A DNA stretch of 34,075 nt from Eubacteriales bacterium (GTDB lineage: Bacteria > Bacillota > Clostridia > Peptostreptococcales > Anaerovoracaceae). Numbering within the stretch: position 1 is the first letter of the stretch; every line of letters begins with the position of its first letter. Below, piece by piece: positions 23,565 through 33,200 of this stretch. Location of the stretch: assembly GCA_028706405.1 (NCBI GenBank), contig JAQWBM010000026.1, positions 1-34,075 of the forward strand. The letters run 5' to 3'. The notes below the pieces were generated by a model. That model saw nothing but the letters and a program-made list of their open reading frames with translations. It was not told where the DNA came from and made no database searches. A program made the translations under genes and the position numbers.

Positions 23565-24587
23565 TTGGGATTCACTGAGGAAGTTGGTATAGATCTTGGA
23601 ACAGCGAATGTTTTAGTTTATATAAAAGGTAAAGGTGTCGTTTTGGATGAGCCTGCCGTTGTGGCTATAAACAGAGACACGAACGATATTCTCGCTGTAG
23701 GAGAAGAAGCAAGACAGATGCTTGGGAGAACACCTAGTAATATTATTGCTGTAAGACCGTTGAGGGATGGTGTTATTTCCGACTATGATGTAACGGAAAG
23801 AATGCTAAAATATTTTATTCGTAAAACATGCGGCTCAAGCAGGTTCTTTAAGCCCAGAATCATGGTATGCGTGCCCAGCGGCGTGACCGAGGTAGAAAAA
23901 AGAGCTGTCAGAGAAGCGGCAACACAAGCCGGAGGCAAAGCCGTGTACCTTATGGAAGAGCCGGTCGCGGCAGCCATCGGAGCAGGCCTTGATATTGCAA
24001 AACCGGATGGGATCATGCTGATCGATATCGGAGGAGGAACCACAGATGTTGCAGTGATTTCGCTGGGAGGGATTGTGACAAGCACTTCTGTTAAGGTTGC
24101 CGGAGACAATTTTGATGAAGCAATAATCAAATATATGAGAAAAGAGCACAAACTATATATCGGTGAACGGACTGCTGAGGAAATGAAGATGACAATTGGT
24201 ACGGCTTACCCCAGAGAGGAAGTCATCGTAAAGGAATGCCGGGGACGAGATCTCGTTACCGGACTCCCCAAATCTATTGAGATCACATCAATGGAAATGA
24301 TGGAAGCGCTTGAAGAACCATTGCAGGTGATTTGCGAGGTTGCCCATTCCGTACTGGAAAGAACTCCGCCGGAATTATCGGCTGATATCAGTAACAGCGG
24401 CATTGTGATCACCGGAGGAGGAGCATTGCTTAACGGAATCGACAAACGTCTGGAGGAGCGGACGGGGATTAAGGTAAGAATTGCTGAAGATCCGAAGTCT
24501 TGTGTGGCTATTGGGACCGGAAAAGCATTGAACTCCATCGATATTATTGAAAGAAATCCGATGAATAGAAAAAGAACTCACGACTGA
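23565..24587 (+). CDS. mbl: MreB/Mbl-family rod-shape actin homologue
   Basis: A cytoskeletal actin homologue that guides lateral wall synthesis from the inner face of the membrane. The 340 residues start (M)GFTEEVGIDLGTANVLVYI, with phosphate-1 motif DLGTAN, LMEEPVAAAIGAG, phosphate-2 IDIGGGTTDVAV and the adenosine motif GIVITGGGALL. The TTG start is supported by TAGGAGGG nine bases upstream. Mbl and MreB are hard to tell apart by eye; the usual neighbour of mbl, spoIIID, lies 3.6 kb away with argCJB between. A terminator follows. Confidence 0.93.
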   Translation: MGFTEEVGIDLGTANVLVYIKGKGVVLDEPAVVAINRDTNDILAVGEEARQMLGRTPSNIIAVRPLRDGVISDYDVTERMLKYFIRKTCGSSRFFKPRIMVCVPSGVTEVEKRAVREAATQAGGKAVYLMEEPVAAAIGAGLDIAKPDGIMLIDIGGGTTDVAVISLGGIVTSTSVKVAGDNFDEAIIKYMRKEHKLYIGERTAEEMKMTIGTAYPREEVIVKECRGRDLVTGLPKSIEITSMEMMEALEEPLQVICEVAHSVLERTPPELSADISNSGIVITGGGALLNGIDKRLEERTGIKVRIAEDPKSCVAIGTGKALNSIDIIERNPMNRKRTHD

Positions 24588-24590
24588 TAA

Positions 24591-24616
24591 AAAGCTCTCT
24601 GCGTGAGAGCTTTTTT
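24591..24616 (+). terminator. Terminator after mbl
   Basis: AAAGCTCTC, loop TGCGT, then GAGAGCTTTTTT forms a compact stem with a T-run at 24611-24616. The methyltransferase start follows only 25 bases later, so some readthrough or a separate promoter is needed for it. Confidence 0.85.
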
Positions 24617-24640
24617 CAAACTCCGGTAGGAGGAAAACAC

Positions 24641-25783
24641 TTGTCTAAACTTGAATTGATCGCAACGGCTACCTTTGGTTTGGAAGCAGTGGCAAAAAGA
24701 GAAATTGAAAATCTGAAATTCAAAATATTGAAATCTGAAGATGCAAAAATAACATATATGGGCGATGAAAGAGCGATTGTCAAATCAAACTTGTGGCTAA
24801 GATGTGCCGACAGAGTTCTGGTTAAGCTGGGTGAATTCTATGCTTTTACATTTGAAGAGCTTTTTCAGCAGATCAAAGCGCTGCCTTGGGAAGAATGGAT
24901 CCCGGAGGATGGGAAATTCACTGTTACAGGGACATCTGTCAAATCAAAGCTGCACAGCGTACCGGATTGTCAGGCAATAACAAAAAAGGCAATTGCAGAA
25001 AGATTGAAGGAAACTTATCATTGCCAATGGTTCAAGGAAACAGGTCCGGAATATATCATCAAGGCAACAATATTGAAGGACAGAGTGACCATAACCCTGG
25101 ATACCAGCGGCGCGGGATTACATAAGAGGGGATATCGGGTAAGGGATGTGGCTGCACCAATTAAGGAAACACTTGCGGCAGCATTGGTTCAGCTTTCTTA
25201 TTGGAAAGAAGGAAGGTTGCTCTTGGATCCATTCTGCGGCTCGGGAACAATTCCTATCGAAGCCGCGTTGATCGGAAAAAACATCGCACCGGGCTTAAAC
25301 CGCAAGTTCATTTCGGAGGAGTGGCCTTCAATTCCTGAAAAATTTTGGAAAGAAGAGAGAAAGGCAGCCTTTGAAGCAATAAAAAATGATAATGAGATAC
25401 GCATTAAGGCATCGGATATTCTTCCGTCTGCGGTAAAGGCCGCAAGGGAAAATGCGCTGGAAGCAGGAGTAGACGATTGTATAGACTTTCAGGTCAAACC
25501 ATTCGATAAGATTAGCCTTGCAGATAATTATGGTATCATCATCTGCAATCCGCCATACGGAGAGAGAATCGGCGAAAAAGACGAGATCCGAAGGATATAT
25601 AGTCATCTGAAAAAACAAATGAGTGAAAATCCCACATGTTCATTATATCTTGTTACAACGGATAAGGATTTTGAAACAGTTGCTATGGGTAGACCGGCTG
25701 ACCGGCGCCGCAAGCTCTATAACGGCAGACATGAAATCACCTATTATCAATACTATGGAACAAAACCTCCGCGAGGGGGATAG
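24641..25783 (+). CDS. THUMP-domain class I RNA methyltransferase (RlmL/YpsC-like)
   Basis: Predicted SAM-dependent N2-guanine methyltransferase acting on 23S rRNA (RlmL family) or tRNA. The 380 residues hold a ferredoxin-like/THUMP RNA-binding half (about 1-155) and a Rossmann methyltransferase half. The latter has LLLDPFCGSGTIPIEAAL near 192-209 and the catalytic NPPYGER near 306. The TTG start has TAGGAGG seven bases upstream. Bacillus YpsC is the nearest named relative I recall. Confidence 0.9.
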   Translation: MSKLELIATATFGLEAVAKREIENLKFKILKSEDAKITYMGDERAIVKSNLWLRCADRVLVKLGEFYAFTFEELFQQIKALPWEEWIPEDGKFTVTGTSVKSKLHSVPDCQAITKKAIAERLKETYHCQWFKETGPEYIIKATILKDRVTITLDTSGAGLHKRGYRVRDVAAPIKETLAAALVQLSYWKEGRLLLDPFCGSGTIPIEAALIGKNIAPGLNRKFISEEWPSIPEKFWKEERKAAFEAIKNDNEIRIKASDILPSAVKAARENALEAGVDDCIDFQVKPFDKISLADNYGIIICNPPYGERIGEKDEIRRIYSHLKKQMSENPTCSLYLVTTDKDFETVAMGRPADRRRKLYNGRHEITYYQYYGTKPPRGG

Positions 25784-25856
25784 ATGGATTTTATTAAATA
25801 ATAACGTCTATCTGAGGATACTTCGGATGGTTTTTGCAGATGCACTCTTGTGGACC

Positions 25857-25885
25857 TTGACACACGGTACCGGATACCCTATAGT
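25857..25885 (+). promoter_or_regulatory. Promoter of the DUF1836-carbamoyltransferase unit
   Basis: TTGACA (25857-25862) and TATAGT (25880-25885) have a 17-base spacer. They lie 44 bases before the DUF1836 start and after the methyltransferase stop, suggesting independent transcription. Confidence 0.7.
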
Positions 25886-25928
25886 AGGGTTACGGTTACT
25901 TCGCAATACAACTATGGAGGTGGATATA

Positions 25929-26531
25929 ATGAGGTATGAGGAATTTACAAGAGATATTGTCGAAAAGTACGTTGAAAAGGGATTGATCAGCGTTGCCCTT
26001 CTCCCTGATATGGAAATTTATATGGATCAGGCGGAGACTTTTATGAATCGGGAGCTTGACATCTACAAAACGGAAGAAAAGGACAAGGTCATTACAAAAA
26101 CTATGATCGGTAATTATGTAAAGCATAAGATGCTGCCAAGACCTGTAAACAAAAAATATTCCAAGGATCATCTTATCATGTTATCCCTGATTTTCTATCT
26201 GAAGGGGACATTCCAGATGGAAGAAATCGAGAAGATTCTGGAACCTCTAATTACTAATTACAACTCAGAATTTGATGATAAAATTGATTTGACCTCTTTA
26301 TATGAAGGGATTGTTACGGTGCAGGAGGAAGAGCTGCAGACATTAGGCCAAAACATCTCTGGCATAATTGAAAAGAGCAAATATCGTTTAAAGGAGACTG
26401 AGATGTCTGATGACGACATGCTTGAGTTGTTTATGCTGATTGTTATACTTTCTATGAAAGCCGATGCTCACAAGTTCCTGGCACACAAGCTCCTTCAAGA
26501 GTATATATTAAAACCAAAACAAAAAAAATAG
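25929..26531 (+). CDS. DUF1836-family protein, probable regulator
   Basis: A 200-residue soluble protein beginning MRYEEFTRDIVEKYVEKGLI. It fits the DUF1836 family, which has a MerR-like winged-helix feel: KTMIGNYVKHKMLPRPVNKKYSKDHL followed by a helical LIFYLKGTF segment. No function is established. ATG 25929 has TGGAGGTGG upstream; the same frame runs back to 25623 but overlaps the methyltransferase and is unlikely to be translated. It has its own promoter and lies 15 bases before the ornithine carbamoyltransferase gene, so a local regulatory role is plausible but inferred. Confidence 0.8.
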   Translation: MRYEEFTRDIVEKYVEKGLISVALLPDMEIYMDQAETFMNRELDIYKTEEKDKVITKTMIGNYVKHKMLPRPVNKKYSKDHLIMLSLIFYLKGTFQMEEIEKILEPLITNYNSEFDDKIDLTSLYEGIVTVQEEELQTLGQNISGIIEKSKYRLKETEMSDDDMLELFMLIVILSMKADAHKFLAHKLLQEYILKPKQKK

Positions 26532-26546
26532 AAGGAGGAATTGCCC

Positions 26547-27533
26547 ATGACTATTAATTTGAAAGGACGAAGTTTATTAACTTTAATGGATTTTACCCCG
26601 CAGGAAATAAGGTACCTGCTTGACCTTGCTCACGATCTGAAGGCGAAAAAGAAGGCCGGTATTACTGGTGATTTGATGAAAGGGAAAAATATAGTTTTGA
26701 TGTTTGAAAAAACATCTACCAGAACAAGGTGCTCGTTTGAGGTTGCATGCCATGATGAAGGAGGCCATGTTACTTACCTTGAATCTTCAGGGTCACAAGT
26801 AAGTATAAAGGAATCTTTGGAAGACACCGCCAAGGTGCTGGGCAGATATTATGATGGAATCGAGTACAGAGGCTTTGAACAAAAAGTAGTGGAAGATCTG
26901 GCAAAGTATTCGGGCGTACCCGTATGGAACGGTTTAACTGACATCGACCACCCCACACAGATCCTGGCGGATATGCTTACAATGGAAGAGCACATGAAAA
27001 AACCCTTAAAAGGTGCGAAAATAATTTTCAGCGGCGATATACGAAACAATATGTCCTATGCATGGATGCACGGATGTGCAAAGGTGGGGATTAACTATGT
27101 AGCATATGGTCCGGATGAATTATTTGTAGACCAGAAAATTCTTGCTAAAGCACGAGAATTAGCAAATGAGAGCGGAAGCACAATAGAAGTGACCAGCGAT
27201 CCCGCTTGCTTAAAAGGAGCGGATGTAATATACACGGATATCTGGGCATCTATGGGAGAAGAGGCTCAAATCCCGGATAAAGTAAAGATGCTTTCACCGT
27301 TCAAAGTAACTATGGAGCTGATTGAGGCTACTGAAAACCCGAATGTGCTATTTTTGCATTGTCTGCCGTCATTCCATGACTTTGAAACAATAATGGCCAG
27401 TAAGTGGAAAGAAAAAGGATATGATATACGAGAAGTAACGGATGAAGTATTCAGAAGCAAGCATTCCGTTGTGTTTGACGAGGCTGAAAACAGAATGCAT
27501 ACAATTAAGGCTGTTATGGTAGCCACGTTATAA
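26547..27533 (+). CDS. argF: Ornithine carbamoyltransferase
   Basis: Joins carbamoyl phosphate and ornithine to citrulline (or the reverse in arginine fermentation). The 328 residues hold the carbamoyl phosphate motif STRTR (57-61), HPTQ (135-138), the ornithine-loop SMG (235-237) and catalytic HCLP (271-274). The SMG loop argues against putrescine or other carbamoyltransferases. GAAGGAGG precedes ATG 26547. Carbamate kinase follows, which favours a catabolic role (arcB), whereas argCJB upstream favours a biosynthetic one (argF); the sequence does not decide. Confidence 0.95.
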   Translation: MTINLKGRSLLTLMDFTPQEIRYLLDLAHDLKAKKKAGITGDLMKGKNIVLMFEKTSTRTRCSFEVACHDEGGHVTYLESSGSQVSIKESLEDTAKVLGRYYDGIEYRGFEQKVVEDLAKYSGVPVWNGLTDIDHPTQILADMLTMEEHMKKPLKGAKIIFSGDIRNNMSYAWMHGCAKVGINYVAYGPDELFVDQKILAKARELANESGSTIEVTSDPACLKGADVIYTDIWASMGEEAQIPDKVKMLSPFKVTMELIEATENPNVLFLHCLPSFHDFETIMASKWKEKGYDIREVTDEVFRSKHSVVFDEAENRMHTIKAVMVATL

Positions 27534-27620
27534 CGCTTAGCTATATGAGCATGTCAATCCGCCGGGACCATATCAATTGAACGACTGCAAAGTCGATATT
27601 AACATAGTATAGGAGAGTAT

Positions 27621-28565
27621 ATGAGAAAAGAAAAAATAGTTATCGCCCTTGGAGGGAATGCCCTTCAGACCGCCGGATTACCTCCTACTGCTGAATGCCA
27701 GCTTGAGGTAGTCAAAAAGACTTGTGAGTATATTTCAAAAATCGTAGAAAATGATTATGAGATCGCGCTTGTCCATGGTAACGGACCTCAGGTTGGCAGA
27801 ATACTTTTGGCTTTTGAAACTGCAAGAGATGTGACACCGCCAATGCCCTTTGACGTGTGCGGCGCTATGAGCCAGGGATATATTGGTTACCACCTTCAGC
27901 AGGGTATGCATCAAGCATTGCTGAAGACAAACAATGCTATGCCGGTCGTAACCGTAGTGACACAGGTGGTTGTAGACCGAAACGATTCCGGTTTTAAAAA
28001 CCCTACAAAACCCATCGGTCCCTTCTACAGCGAAGAAGAAGCGAAGAAAATTTCTTCGGAAAAGAATTATGTTATGAAAGAGGATGCAGGCCGCGGTTGG
28101 CGCCGAGTTGTAGCATCTCCTATTCCGAAGCGAATCGTGGAAATTGACACTATAAAAAGCCTTTGGAATTCCGCTATTGTGGTCTCAGCCGGAGGCGGAG
28201 GGATACCGGTTATCGAGCTTGAGGACGGCACCTATGAAGGTATTGAAGCAGTAATCGACAAGGATTATGCGGCGGAGCTTTTGGCCGAGCAGATTGGAGC
28301 TGACAAGCTGCTTATTCTTACAGAAGTCGAAAAGGTATCGCTAAACTTTAACAAGCCGGATCAAATAGATTTGGATAAATTAACGGCGGAAGAAGCGGAG
28401 CATTACATAGCAGAAAATCATTTTGCTGCTGGAAGTATGCTTCCAAAGATACAGGCAGCAGTAAAATTTGCAAAGTCCGGAGAGGGGAAAACAGCAATTA
28501 TAACTTCTCTTTACAAAGCAATGGATGCGCTTATGGGGAAAACCGGAACTCAAATTACAGCGTAA
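27621..28565 (+). CDS. arcC: Carbamate kinase
   Basis: Makes ATP from carbamoyl phosphate and ADP in arginine, citrulline or purine fermentation. The 314 residues start KIVIALGGNALQ, with HGNGPQVG near residue 52, the family-typical loop EDAGRGWRRVVASPIP near 154, and AGGGGIPV near 192. It follows ornithine carbamoyltransferase by 87 bases and has AGGAGAG before its ATG. Arginine deiminase is not in the window. Confidence 0.95.
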   Translation: MRKEKIVIALGGNALQTAGLPPTAECQLEVVKKTCEYISKIVENDYEIALVHGNGPQVGRILLAFETARDVTPPMPFDVCGAMSQGYIGYHLQQGMHQALLKTNNAMPVVTVVTQVVVDRNDSGFKNPTKPIGPFYSEEEAKKISSEKNYVMKEDAGRGWRRVVASPIPKRIVEIDTIKSLWNSAIVVSAGGGGIPVIELEDGTYEGIEAVIDKDYAAELLAEQIGADKLLILTEVEKVSLNFNKPDQIDLDKLTAEEAEHYIAENHFAAGSMLPKIQAAVKFAKSGEGKTAIITSLYKAMDALMGKTGTQITA

Positions 28566-28590
28566 GAGGTTATCATCTTTCTTCTTAAAC

Positions 28591-29772
28591 TCAATTCAAT
28601 AAGTCCAGTTTTTTCATGAGCAGAACCTTTATTATACCTGCAATGGGAACTGCCAGAATCATGCCCGGAATTCCAGCGTAATAACCTCCAACCGTTACAG
28701 ATATCAAAATAAACAGAGGGTGAAGGCCGACTGTGGATCCGACTATTCTGGGATATAGAATGTTGGAATCTATTTGCTGTACAATGATCATTGCGAGTGC
28801 CGCGAAAAAGGCCTGGCTGAATCCCTCTGTAATCAACCCTACTAAAGCCGCCGGAATAGTACTTATTATTGGGCCAAAATATGGAATGATATTGCATATC
28901 CCCGCAAAGCATCCCAAAAATACAGCAAACTCAAGATCGATAATAGAAAATGCTATTGAGGACAGTATAGCTATGAGCAAAGCGTCTAACATTTGACCTC
29001 TCAAAAATTGTGAGACAACCCTATTGATATCGCGCAGAGTCTCTGAGACCATTGTATTAGCTTTCATGGGCAGGATCACATGCAGCGTCTTCCTCCATAA
29101 CCGGAGAAAAAAATCCTTATCCTTGAGAAAATAGATGCTGACTACGATTCCCAGAACGATACTCAGTATACTTCCGCCCAGATTTGTAACAAAGTTGATA
29201 ATGGCAGAAGTGCTGAGATGGTTGGATATCCATACGATGATTTCATTGGCGATATTCTGTATCCGCTCTTCTATTCCGCTGTTGGGGATAGCCGCAGCCC
29301 AGCCTCTTAAAACAGATTCATATCTTGTAAAGTAATCGATAATGGTATCAACCATATTTTGCAGGCTTGAAAATGCCAAATCACCGATAATCAAAAATGC
29401 AAAAGCATAGATAATAACGAATATTATAATAAATATCAATATGAAAGTAATCAGGATACTGATGGTGCGCCGCAGCCTCAGTATCTTTTCAAGCTTCACC
29501 GGATCAGAAGGCAGCCTGAAGAAGAATTTGGAGACAGCTTTGTTATTGATAAACTCCACAAGGGGGCTGAGCAGATAGGCGATAATCAATCCGATGATCA
29601 GCGGTGAAAATGCAGTAGACAGGCTTCTTAATATAGAGGAAGCGTAACGCAAAATCAGGTCCATGTTTCCGATGAGCAGATAGCCCACATACAGCAAAGC
29701 TGACGTAAGGACCACATACATGCAAAATTTGAGGTATTTCCAATCGGATAACATCTCCTTGAGTTTCAACAT
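28591..29772 (-). CDS. AI-2E family transporter / PerM-like membrane protein
   Basis: A 393-residue protein with about eight membrane segments, including two near the N-terminus, a soluble loop in the middle, and the C-terminal PRIVGSTVGLHPLFILISVTVGG signature of the AI-2E (UPF0118/YtvI) family. Members include exporters of autoinducer-2 and Na+/H+ antiporters; the substrate here is unknown. In sporulating species YtvI-type paralogues belong to the sporulation regulon. The start at 29772 follows AAGGAAG by about ten bases; a longer frame to 29829 lacks support. It converges on carbamate kinase with no clear terminator between. Confidence 0.9.
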   Translation of the reverse strand: MLKLKEMLSDWKYLKFCMYVVLTSALLYVGYLLIGNMDLILRYASSILRSLSTAFSPLIIGLIIAYLLSPLVEFINNKAVSKFFFRLPSDPVKLEKILRLRRTISILITFILIFIIIFVIIYAFAFLIIGDLAFSSLQNMVDTIIDYFTRYESVLRGWAAAIPNSGIEERIQNIANEIIVWISNHLSTSAIINFVTNLGGSILSIVLGIVVSIYFLKDKDFFLRLWRKTLHVILPMKANTMVSETLRDINRVVSQFLRGQMLDALLIAILSSIAFSIIDLEFAVFLGCFAGICNIIPYFGPIISTIPAALVGLITEGFSQAFFAALAMIIVQQIDSNILYPRIVGSTVGLHPLFILISVTVGGYYAGIPGMILAVPIAGIIKVLLMKKLDLLN

Positions 29773-30006
29773 TCCAGCAACTTCCTTTCCTTTGATAGTA
29801 TTATGTGTAAGGATAATAAAATTTAACAATTTTAATTCCTATTTGAAATGCAAGCATGGTACTAAACTGCGAAAACCAGCCCTCATTTTTGAAAGAAAAA
29901 CTGAAAAAAGCGTGCGTTAGTCATTTAAGCATCAATAAGTAACGGAAATATCTCGAATATTCACGAAAAAATACAGGAAATATTCTTCTTGCCATTAACT
30001 TTAATG

Positions 30007-30028
30007 TATTTTGGTTGATACCAAAATA
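30007..30028. promoter_or_regulatory. Palindromic operator candidate upstream of PFOR
   Basis: Nine-base arms TATTTTGGT and ACCAAAATA flank TGAT. The TGGT...ACCA core resembles sites of GntR/FadR-type regulators such as PdhR, which control pyruvate metabolism; this link is by analogy only. Confidence 0.5.
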
Positions 30029-30104
30029 ATATTTGACTCTGAGCAAAAAAAGCATTAGAGTATATTACAAATCTGTAATTCCATTTTCTTTTATATGAAG
30101 ATTC

Positions 30105-30151
30105 CACCATTTACATATGAAATATATATGAAAAATTTGTCATAAATGGTG
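30105..30151. promoter_or_regulatory. Inverted repeat overlapping the PFOR promoter
   Basis: CACCATTTA (30105-30113) and TAAATGGTG (30143-30151) are perfect inverted copies 29 bases apart. The right arm lies in the spacer of the promoter candidate. Confidence 0.45.
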
Positions 30152-30164
30152 CATACTATATAAA
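30137..30164 (+). promoter_or_regulatory. Candidate PFOR promoter
   Basis: TTGTCA (30137-30142) and TATAAA (30159-30164) are separated by 16 bases, giving a leader of about 110 bases before the gene. Confidence 0.5.
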
Positions 30165-30281
30165 AGCAGGAAAGCATTTTTTTTTAATGGGAACACATTT
30201 TGCATAATCAATCATGATGACGTGATAAACCCACAAGATGGACGAGACAATAAATGAAGTGTGGTATCAGGAGGTAATATG

Positions 30282-33200
30282 ATGATAAAAAGAAAGACAA
30301 AAACGATGGATGGGAATACCGCGGCAGCGTATGTATCATACGCATTTACCGATGTTGCGGCAATATACCCTATTACACCATCGTCGACCATGGCAGAGGT
30401 TGTTGATGAATGGTCCGCCTATGGAAGAAAAAATATTTTTGGGCAAGAAGTAAAGGTTGTTGAGATGCAGTCTGAAGGCGGTGCTGCCGGTGCGGTACAC
30501 GGGTCTTTGGCTGCAGGTGCTTTGACCACCACATATACGGCATCTCAGGGATTGCTTCTGATGATTCCCAACATGTATAAAATCTCGGGCGAACTTCTTC
30601 CCGGAGTATTTCACGTAAGCGCAAGAACCCTTGCGGCTCATGCACTTTGCATCTTTGGTGATCATTCCGACGTAATGGCAGCCAGACAGACGGGATTTGC
30701 ATTTCTTGCATCCGGCTCTGTTCAGGAAGCCATGGATTTGGGTGGGATTGCGCATCTGGCAGCCATCAAATCCAAGGTTCCTTTCGTTCATTTCTTTGAC
30801 GGATTCAGGACTTCCCATGAGATTCAAAAGATAGAAGTAATAGAGTATGATGAATTTAAAAATCTGCTGGACATGGATGCTGTCCAGAAATTCAGGGAGA
30901 ATGCGCTGAATCCTGAACATCCGGTTATTCGCGGGACTAATCAGAACCCGGATATCTACTTCCAGGCAAGGGAGGCTTCCAACAGGTTTTACGAAGCGGT
31001 TCCGGCAGTTGTTGAGAAATATATGAAGGATATCAGCGATCTGACCGGCAGAGATTATCACCTGTTCGATTATTCGGGACATCCGGAAGCGGAGCACATC
31101 ATTGTCGCTATGGGTTCCGTTTGCGAAACCATCGAAGAAACTATTAACATGCTGATTGCTCAAGGCAGAAAGATAGGTCTTGTAAAGGTAAGATTGTATC
31201 GTCCTTTTGCACCGGAATATCTGAAGTCGGTTATTCCTAAGACTGTTAAGCGGATCGTGACTTTGGACAGAACAAAGGAGCCGGGATCTATAGGAGATCC
31301 ACTGTATATGGACGTCAGGACCATGTATTATAATGAAGAAAATGCCCCCGAAGTATACGGAGGCAGGTATGGCCTCGGGTCAAAAGACACGACTCCGGGA
31401 CAGATCGTTGCGAGTTATGACAACTTGGCTCAGGATAAGCCTAAGAACCAATTTACAATTGGTATCATTGACGATGTTACAAATTCGTCACTTGAGACGG
31501 TTGAAAATATTAATACAGAGCCGGAAGGAACGATTCGCTGTAAATTCTGGGGTCTGGGATCTGATGGAACAGTCGGCGCCAATAAAAGCGCCATTAAAAT
31601 CATCGGAGACAATACAGACCTTTATGCGCAAGGATATTTTTCTTACGACTCCAAGAAGTCCGGAGGGATTACAGTTTCTCACCTGAGATTCGGAAAAAGC
31701 AAAATACAGTCTACTTATTTGATAAACGAAGCAGACTTCGTGGCTTGCCATAATCAGGCTTATGTAAATCAATACGACTTGCTCAAAGGTCTTAAGAAGG
31801 GCGGAACTTTCGTTCTTAACTGCATCTGGACAGAAGAAGAACTGAAAGAACATCTTCCAGCAGCTATGAAGAGATATATTGCTAAGAATGATATAAATTT
31901 ATATACAATAAATGCCACTGCGGCAGCAGAAGAAATTGGACTTGGAAACAGGATCAACATGATCATGCAGTCAGCCTTCTTTAAGCTGACCAACGTCATT
32001 CCGCTTGATGACGCAGTGAAATATCTAAAGGAAGCTGTTGAGGACTCCTATGGCAAGAAGGGTGGCAAAATCGTCACAATGAACAATGCAGCCATAGATA
32101 AAGGAATCACCGAAATCAAAAAGGTGGAAGTTCCCGCAGACTGGGCAGATGCTCAGGACGATCCGAAAACGAAGAGAGATGTACCAGAATTTATCGATGA
32201 AATTCTCATTCCTATGACAAGGCAAGAAGGTGATGATCTTCCTGTAAGCACTTTCTTAGGCAGAGAGGACGGGACATTCCCATCGGGAACTGCAGCATAT
32301 GAAAAAAGGGGTGTAGCAGTAAACCTTCCTAAGTGGAATCCGAAAAACTGCATACAGTGTAACCAATGTTCCTTCGTATGTCCACATGCCTCGATTCGTC
32401 CTATACTTGTGAATGCAGATGAAAAGGCAAATGCTCCGGCAGGCTTTGATACGGTAAAAGCTATCGGAAAGGGACTGGAGGGGCTGGAATACAGAACACA
32501 GCTGTCGCCGTTGGATTGCATGGGATGTGGAAATTGCGCAGATGTCTGTCCTTCCAAAGAAAAGGCACTGGTTATGGTACCATTTGCTGAACTTGAAAAT
32601 GAAAGCGAAAATTGGGATTATGCCTTGAAGCTTCCGCTGAAGGATAAACTGATTTCAAAGAATACCGTAAAAGGCAGCCAATTAGCGAAGCCGTATGTAG
32701 AATTCTCAGGTGCTTGCGCAGGCTGTGGTGAAACACCATACATCAAGCTGATTACACAGCTTTTCGGCGACAGAATGATGATCGCCAACGCGACAGGATG
32801 TTCCTCCATCTGGGGCGCCGCGGCTCCTTCTATGCCGTATTGTACCGATGAAAACGGCAGAGGTCCGTCCTGGGCTAATTCACTGTTTGAGGATAATGCG
32901 GAATATGGATTAGGTATGTTCGTTGCGACCAGGCAGATGAAAGAAAAAATAGTAAATAGCTGTAACGCCTTATTGGAAATGAACATTCCTGAAGATCTTA
33001 AGACTGCATTGGAAGGCTGGCTTAAGGACAACAATGACGGAGAATTATCCAGAGTTGCAAGTGAAAAGTTGATGACGGCTATTGAATCATTAAATACAGA
33101 CGATAAAGCGATACTGACCCTTGTAAAGGAAATTACAGACAGAAAGGATTTTCTTGTTAAGAAGTCAGTTTGGGCACTGGGCGGAGACGGCTGGGCTTAC

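Larger units (their letters stand above)
29773..30281. other. Long AT-rich upstream region of PFOR
   Basis: About 500 bases without a credible gene, between the divergent AI-2E protein and PFOR genes. It contains a TTTTGGT-tgat-ACCAAAA palindrome (30007-30028), a CACCATTTA/TAAATGGTG inverted repeat (30105-30151) and a promoter candidate at 30137-30164. Confidence 0.6.

Noticed and set aside
25623..25928. Longer N-terminus for the DUF1836 protein
   Set aside because: The extension overlaps the methyltransferase gene in another frame, and the ribosome binding site and promoter both point to the ATG at 25929.
30336..31163. 275-codon open frame antisense to PFOR
   Set aside because: A shadow of the strongly conserved PFOR coding sequence, with no own ribosome binding site or domain.
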